From positions 31,383,403-31,447,402 of the forward strand of contig NC_052138.2 of NCBI RefSeq assembly GCF_016086655.4: a stretch of DNA of 64,000 bases. The letters run 5' to 3'. A model generated the notes under the pieces. The model was not told the DNA's origin and made no database searches. It saw only the letters and a list, made by a program, of their open reading frames with translations. The number at the start of each line of letters is the position of its first letter. The first letter of the stretch is position 1. Shown here in pieces: positions 58,601-64,000 of this stretch. The position numbers were made by a program, and so were the translations under genes. The stretch is from Lepeophtheirus salmonis. Its lineage: Eukaryota; Arthropoda; Copepoda; Siphonostomatoida; Caligidae.

Positions 58601-59072
58601 CGCAGGGGCTTGGCTGAAAGGGCTGTAGCCAACCCAAATTCAGGAATGTTTACTTTTTAATAGATTTTTTTTATAAAATTAAATATTTCCATTTTTTTCT
58701 GCAAAAAAATTGAATTTTTGAAAATTTCATCCCAAAAATTTAATGTTTTGGCATTAGCTGAGGATTTTTTAATTTTTTATTGAAGCAATTTCATATTTTA
58801 AATTTCATATCTGAACTTTTTTCCAGAGATATTTAATTTTCTCTGAATAGCTAAGAATTTTTGAAATTTTTTTGTAAACAGCTGTAGCTTTTTGAAATTT
58901 TTTTATAAACAGCTGTAGCTTTTTTAATTTTTTTTGTAAACAGCTGTAGCTTTTTGAATTGTTTTTCAAAAAATGTAATTTTTCAAAAAAAAATTCAAAA
59001 TAATTTGCTATTTTTTTCTTAAAAATTCAAAAAGCCAAGCAAAAAAAAAAGTATAATCCTGTGGACGCCCCT
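58591..59072 (-). repeat. Family 2 miniature element, reversed, with inner tandem repeats
   Basis: Left 'gaggagtccgcaggggctt' and 'ggctgaaagggctgtagcca'; right 'gtataatcctgtggacgccc'. 'gtaaacagctgtagcttttt' occurs three times in a row at 58870-58960. Confidence 0.85.
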
Positions 59073-59579
59073 AAACATTTTTATGAATTCTAGAGCAGGA
59101 ATGTGATAACTTTCCCATTAATTCCATTTCAACATTAATTATGAAATTGATGTGAATCTAGGGTAGGAGACAGTCAGATAGATCTCTTTGAGAATCTCTA
59201 ATACATTAGTTGTACATGACAATTTTATATCATTGGAAGAGAAAATAAGTAATAATGCTTTCACCCCGTGAGACATAACCCTCATTTTAAGCTTAATAAG
59301 GGGATGAATTAAGTAGCCGGATTACTATTAGAATAATATTTATAAACATTGTTATGTTTGATAATAATAATAATACTTTACTCACAGGTGCTGCTGTTGC
59401 GCCCCATGTTTTGTGACTGTAATTATTCAACAACAACAACAACAGAGAAAGGAGGGGGTGAACATTTTAAAACGTGACTTGGATTCATTATACTTATTTA
59501 AAATAAATACATATATAATCATGTATTCAAGTTGGTTTTCTTTTTAATGTTTGGATATATTCAAATCGTACTTTTATAT
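59073..59579. other. no gene seen
   Basis: AT-rich spacer with short 'aac' and 'aat' triplet runs near 59360 and 59430. Confidence 0.5.
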
Positions 59580-60403
59580 TAGTGTTGGATTCGAGTATCA
59601 CTCAAACTCGACGGAAAAACTCAGAGTTACTAAAGCCCATAATTTTTTGAAAATGACTCAATCTCACACGAAATATTGTATGAAAAACTCGACTATATAC
59701 TCAAAATAGAATAATCTCATTTCAAGGGGTGTCTACATGTTTATTTCTTTGTCATAGTTTTGGCGGGAGATTCAAATCAATAAAATCTTTAATGTCTTGT
59801 TAATTGTAGATACAATTTTTGTAATAAATTATTAATATGCAAATAGATATTTTCTAAAATTACCTTCAATATTAATATTTTTCTTAGCTCGGAACTTGGT
59901 CGGTTTATTATCCTCAAATTTACAATAACATAATTACCTCTTAAAACAGACATCTATATCTTATTTGGTTAAATAAAACATTGATATTTTTTAAGAAAAA
60001 TTCAAATGAGCTACAGTTAAGGACCGGTCCAAAGAACTGACAGTAATAAGGACCGGTCCTAAGACTGGAGTGGACCAAATAAATAATGACGAGCAAAAAA
60101 ATTAGACCTTCAACTTTGTGAATAATGACACTTCCGGAATAAATGAATATCGTCCTCCTCTCTCTTGGCACACAGTCTGCAAATACTTGTACCGTTACTT
60201 TTCAGCCCATTTAATTGTAGGAAGTGAATCTGTAATGAGCCTATAATTTACCTGACATTTAAAACCTACATTATATATTTAATTAATTGTCTTATGATTG
60301 AAGTCGTCTAATTGAATATCGATAAAAATACATTTATTTGAACTTGACTCGACTCAATGCTCAAAAACTCGAGCTCAATATTTATTACTCGAATCCAACA
60401 CTA
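59580..60403. mobile_element. inverted-repeat element with hAT-like termini
   Basis: Left TAGTGTTGGATTCGAGTA (59580-59597) and right TACTCGAATCCAACACTA (60386-60403) are perfect 18-bp inverted repeats. Further 'actcgac' words lie inside both ends. No transposase frame; the 76-residue minus frame at 59941-60171 has none of the motifs. A Family 1 piece is nested at 59997-60098. Confidence 0.87.
59997..60098. repeat. Family 1 fragment nested in the 59580-60403 element
   Basis: 'gttaaggaccggtccaaaga', 'taataaggaccggtcctaag' and 'tggagtggaccaaataaata', as at 53170-53260. Confidence 0.62.
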
Positions 60404-60999
60404 GTTTTTTTTTAAATGTTTGAATATATTCAAATAATATGTACATATAACGTGTATTAAAGTTTGAGTCGTCGTGATTAACGATCTGTTTTTACAGGGA
60501 AAGGATTGCTTTTGCAAGCCTTGTGGATTCCTTCATTCACTAGTAGAAATATTCATTTATCAAACTCTACATAACTCATTTCTTGCAGATAATACAATGT
60601 ATTTGTAGGGCTGTTGTTATGGGTTTTCGGCGTGGTTTTTATTTCATCCTCTATTTTTGTGTGTGTTTTTTTTTTCTTTCTTGTTAAAATCCTTCAAATC
60701 TCTGTGTGAAAATATTTAATGAATGAATATAAATCCTTCTATGAATCTATTTTTCATATGTAGGTAAAATCTAATTAAATAACATTTTGGTGCAACACAA
60801 CGACACGAATATTTCCTTTAAATGTTTTAGTACAGAAATTGATTAGGTATTTCGATAATTTTTGCTATGGTCATTTTTCTTTAATGAAATATCATTTCTT
60901 CTCACCGTTGAAGTCAAATATGGGGAATGGTGAACATGTTCATTTAATGAAATATAAAATATATTGCATTCATACTTTGATATGTGTTAAATATGTATT
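60404..60999. other. no gene seen
   Basis: AT-rich. 60412-60433 ('aaatgtttgaatatattc') repeats 59546-59566 on the other side of the element. Confidence 0.5.
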
Positions 61000-61414
61000 C
61001 AAGGGTGTCCGCATGATTATATTTTTTTAGGGGGAGGGGGATTTTTTATCTATAAATTATTTTTTTGGAAAAAAATTCAAAAATCCATGGCTAAAAATTT
61101 CAAATATCCAATTTAAATAAAAAAGATTCAAATATCAAGTTTAAAAAATAAAAAAACTCTAAAATCAAATTTTTCGGAGAAAAATTTCAAAAATCTATAG
61201 CCATACCCAAAAATTAAATTTTATCGAAAAATATTTTAAAAATTTATTTAAAAAAAAAAATCATTTTGCCAAAAAAAATTTAGAAACTAAATTAAATATC
61301 AAATATGAAGTTTTTCTAAAAAAATTTCAATCTTCAATTTGTTAGTAAAACGGAAAAAATCGTCATTGGGGGCAGGCTACAACCCTTCCAGCCAACCCCC
61401 TGCGGACGCCCCTG
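61000..61414 (+). repeat. Family 2 miniature element, clear termini
   Basis: Left CAAGGGTGTCCGCATGATTA, right 'ccctgcggacgcccctg', preceded by 'ctacaacccttccagccaac'. The clearest right end of the family. Confidence 0.85.
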
Positions 61415-61559
61415 GTATCGTGTGTCACAAAATGCATAACAATCCATCTTTATTTATAAATAATATGAATTTAATTCCAAACATACTTAGAGTAATAACA
61501 ATTTGCTCTAGAGATTATATTAACTATGCTGAATCAATGCTATTTTCTTGTTGAAAGGA

Positions 61560-61950
61560 TGATTTCGGCTTTTGTTCTAAATTTGATCAATATAAATGGT
61601 GGATTGATTATATATTTTTGACCTTATGGGTGACTTTGACCTTCAATCTTGACCTTGTTTTGTTTTTTTGCTATATGAAGAATTTATAATGAAACTACAT
61701 TATGAGGCCAATTTGAATTTTGTACTTCAATATGCTACAAAGTTATTGTCGATTATGCATTTTTAACGTTTTGTGATACCTTTACCTCTCTAAATTTAAT
61801 GGTCTCTTAGTGCAACCATAGATATTATTTGTATAAAGTTAGGTCAAGTTCGATCCGTAATTTTTCTTGTAATCCGGGTGACCGACAGAGAAATAAAATA
61901 ACTGGCAGGCAAATAAACAGAGGCTAACAAAACACTCCGTATAACTTGGT
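61560..61950. repeat. RTE-like or SINE-like tail repeat
   Basis: 'gggtgactttgaccttcaat', 'gatacctttacctctctaaa', 'gttaggtcaagttcgatcc' and 'aaataaacagaggctaacaa'. Similar phrases in the same order are at 20337-20600. Confidence 0.5.
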
Positions 61951-62702
61951 TTTTTTCCAAAAATATAATCGGAAATTTTTTCAATCAATTTTTTTGGAAA
62001 AGCTATTGATTTTTAACTTTTTTTTGCTAAGATTTTAATTTTGAAATTCACGTACACTTTCTCCCAAATTTTTGTTTAAAGTGGTAAAAAGGGGCTAGTT
62101 TTCCATTCTTATTTTTGTTTATAAAGGACAATTTAGCTATTCGGAGAGGCACGTCATCAGTGGACCAATTTCGTAAGACGTTATGTCACTGCAAATACAG
62201 TTTTCAAAACTATTTTGTAACCTATCATTTTGAATGCACCAGTAACTCAAAATCACTAGAGCACCAGTATACTCAACAACACTGTAATATTGTATCAACT
62301 TTACCTCTTTTAAGGTAAGGGAAAAAACCCCTTTTTGTTGTTGGTTTCTGAAGAAGTATTTGTCCATTTTATTTTAAGTGACTTTTAATGACTCTCAGAG
62401 CAAGTATCGTCATTTATGTATATAGATAAAGAGCGGAAGAGTTAAAGTCTTCAAACGGACGAAAAGTATCAAATTAGTGAGCAGAGTCAAATGAAATAAG
62501 CTTAACAAATATATTTACATTCTGTACAATTTGTATGAGTACAGTATGCACTAAACTATCCCATTACTGGATTACCCCCACTATAAAGTCTTTTTTCCAC
62601 GGGGGATATTAAAAAAGCGGACAAAATTTGATGCACCCTGGCCATAATAATGTGAAATGATGAGATTTTCCCTCAAAATCGGCCATTTTGAAGTCACTTG
62701 AC
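61951..62702. other. no supported gene
   Basis: AT-rich. 62130-62172 reads DNLAIRRGTSSVDQF between an AG and a GTAAGA, and could be a chance exon-like stretch. The two overlapping frames at 62115-62367 are otherwise unremarkable. Confidence 0.35.
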
Positions 62703-63478
62703 CAGTGATGGGACGATTAATCAGAAAAGGGAATTTGAGAATTGGGTGTTTTTTCTGGAATCGGAATGGGCATCCGGAAAATAATGTTTCATTTGTGATT
62801 CTGATTCTTATTTATTAATGGTATTTAAATATTTATTACTTGTCTAAGCTATAAAAAAAATGCCCCCCTAATAAAGGAATTTTTCTTTTTCTAGAAAATG
62901 TAATATTTGAAATTTAATTTAATTTTCTAATTTTTTTGCAAAAAAAATATAATTTCCATTTTTTGCAAAGATAATTTTTTCCCAATTTTTTTGCAAAGAG
63001 AAATTAATTTTTCATTTTTTCCACGAAAAATTTAATTTCCTGTGAATAACTATATATTAACAAAAAAAATTATCGAATAAATTTAATATTTCAATTTTTT
63101 TTTAACATTTTTATATTACAAATTTAATTTTTGTAATTTTTTTTCAGAACAACTTTGTTTTTTTGAAATTTTTGCTGAAAAATTTTATTTGTGTGATAGA
63201 TATAGATTTTTAAATTTTTTGATAATAGCTATGCATTTTTAAAATTTTGTAGCAAAAAAATAAAATTTTATAAATAATTGTGGATTTTTTGAAAAAATTT
63301 AGTATCAAATTTTATATTTTTAATTTTTTTTCAAAAAATTTAATATCTTATGTTTATTTTTTCTATTCTGATAACAAAGTGGTATTTCTTAAGTATTATT
63401 TAAAAATGGTAACCACCATTGGAATGTTTACAAGAATTGCATTGGAATCGGGATTTTTTCGAAATCGTCCCATCACTA
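62703..63478. mobile_element. inverted-repeat element with hAT-like termini, Family 2 nested inside
   Basis: AGTGATGGGACGATT (62704-62718) and AATCGTCCCATCACT (63463-63477) are perfect inverted repeats. 'gaatcggaatgggcatccgg' on the left and 'attggaatcgggatttttt' on the right are inner element sequence. 62862-63350 is a Family 2 copy. Confidence 0.78.
62862..63350 (-). repeat. Family 2 element nested in the 62703-63478 element
   Basis: 'gcccccctaataaaggaatt', 'tcctgtgaataactatatat' and 'ttttgataatagctatgcat'. Ends are decayed. Confidence 0.68.
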
Positions 63479-63507
63479 ATCTTGGCCCTTTCATAATATG
63501 ATACTAA

Positions 63508-63818
63508 TAGTCAAGTACTGTACTTTTAGTATTTACTTTGTAAGTAAAACAATAAAGTGTACCTTGTTTTAATCATCAAAGAGGTTTAAGCTGTGCTCAA
63601 TGATTTGCGGTTCCCCTGTTTTATCAAAGATATTAACGTTCCTCCCAATTCTTTAACAACTACTAATTTAACCAGGGCTATATTTTTCTTTGTAATGTTT
63701 GATAAAGCGAGAAAACCGCAAATCCTTGAGCACATCTGAAATGATTAAAAGCAAGATACACAATATTTTATTACTGATGAACAAAATACAAAAATATAAC
63801 ACTACAGTTTTTGACTCA
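63508..63818. repeat. long imperfect inverted repeat (about 120-base arms)
   Basis: 63508-63628 and 63698-63818 are inverted copies with mismatches and small gaps. The clearest pair is 'gctcaatgatttgcggtt' against 'aaccgcaaatccttgagc'. 'tagtcaagtactgta' pairs with 'tacagtttttgactca'. The 78-residue minus frame at 63668-63904 overlaps the right arm and is not protein-like. Confidence 0.72.
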
Positions 63819-64000
63819 TAACACCCTATTTTGAACGTTAAAAGAGGCATAAAAATGTTCTTAGAGGCCTCAAACTTTGTTAATGTTGGGTTATGATCTT
63901 TCATGGTAGAAAATGTCTTATAATGTCTTTTGCAGGGGGAATATTAACACAAAAACGGGACAGTCTAGTAAGTACCACTTGAAAAAATATCAAGATCTCC

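Noticed and set aside
62130..62172. DNLAIRRGTSSVDQF exon-like stretch
   Set aside because: Single weak exon with no partner; acceptor lacks a good pyrimidine tract.

Overview
The window is strongly AT-rich animal nuclear DNA that is almost entirely non-coding. Evidence for a eukaryote: interrupted genes with GT/GC-AG splice sites, AATAAA signals, no bacterial-style gene packing, and a very high density of degenerate Tc1/mariner transposases and short inverted-repeat elements. The mix of Tc1/mariner relatives and A/T-homopolymer-rich miniature elements suggests a crustacean, most likely a parasitic copepod (sea louse, Caligidae, such as Lepeophtheirus). That is an inference from general knowledge, not a database match.

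The best-supported host gene lies on the + strand at about 40.2-46.3 kb. Its last two exons (42871-43033 and 45912-46045) join across an intron that starts with GC and ends with AG. Together they encode the end of a single-pass membrane protein: a charged stalk, a membrane helix split by the intron, a basic stop-transfer motif and a short tail. An AATAAA follows the stop codon. Upstream there is a 24-nt candidate microexon (40236-40259), a second small candidate exon near 40800, and weaker phase-compatible candidates at 35520 and 37681. A second, much weaker candidate is a tiny gene at 50903-51656.

The rest is mobile-element debris. (1) At least eleven decayed Tc1/mariner transposases. The most complete is 7956-9233, with 27-bp terminal repeats, TA flanks, one frameshift and one nonsense codon; the others are at 500, 3290-4190, 10830, 14347, 17005, 21024, 21757, 26930, 31000, 33420, 47090 and 58080. 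(2) Family 1, a miniature element ending TAGTGTTGTGTCAGTCC, with about fifteen copies or pieces. (3) Family 2, an A/T-homopolymer-rich element ending CAGGGGCGTCCGCAGG, with about twelve copies covering several kilobases. (4) Foldback elements at 36979-37626, 48284-48831 and 63508-63818. (5) hAT-like inverted-repeat elements at 59580-60403 and 62703-63478, each with another family nested inside. (6) Smaller dispersed repeats shared between distant parts of the window, a possible processed retrocopy at 22661-23623, and an RTE-like or SINE-like tail repeat.

No rRNA, tRNA, CRISPR array or prokaryotic system was seen.
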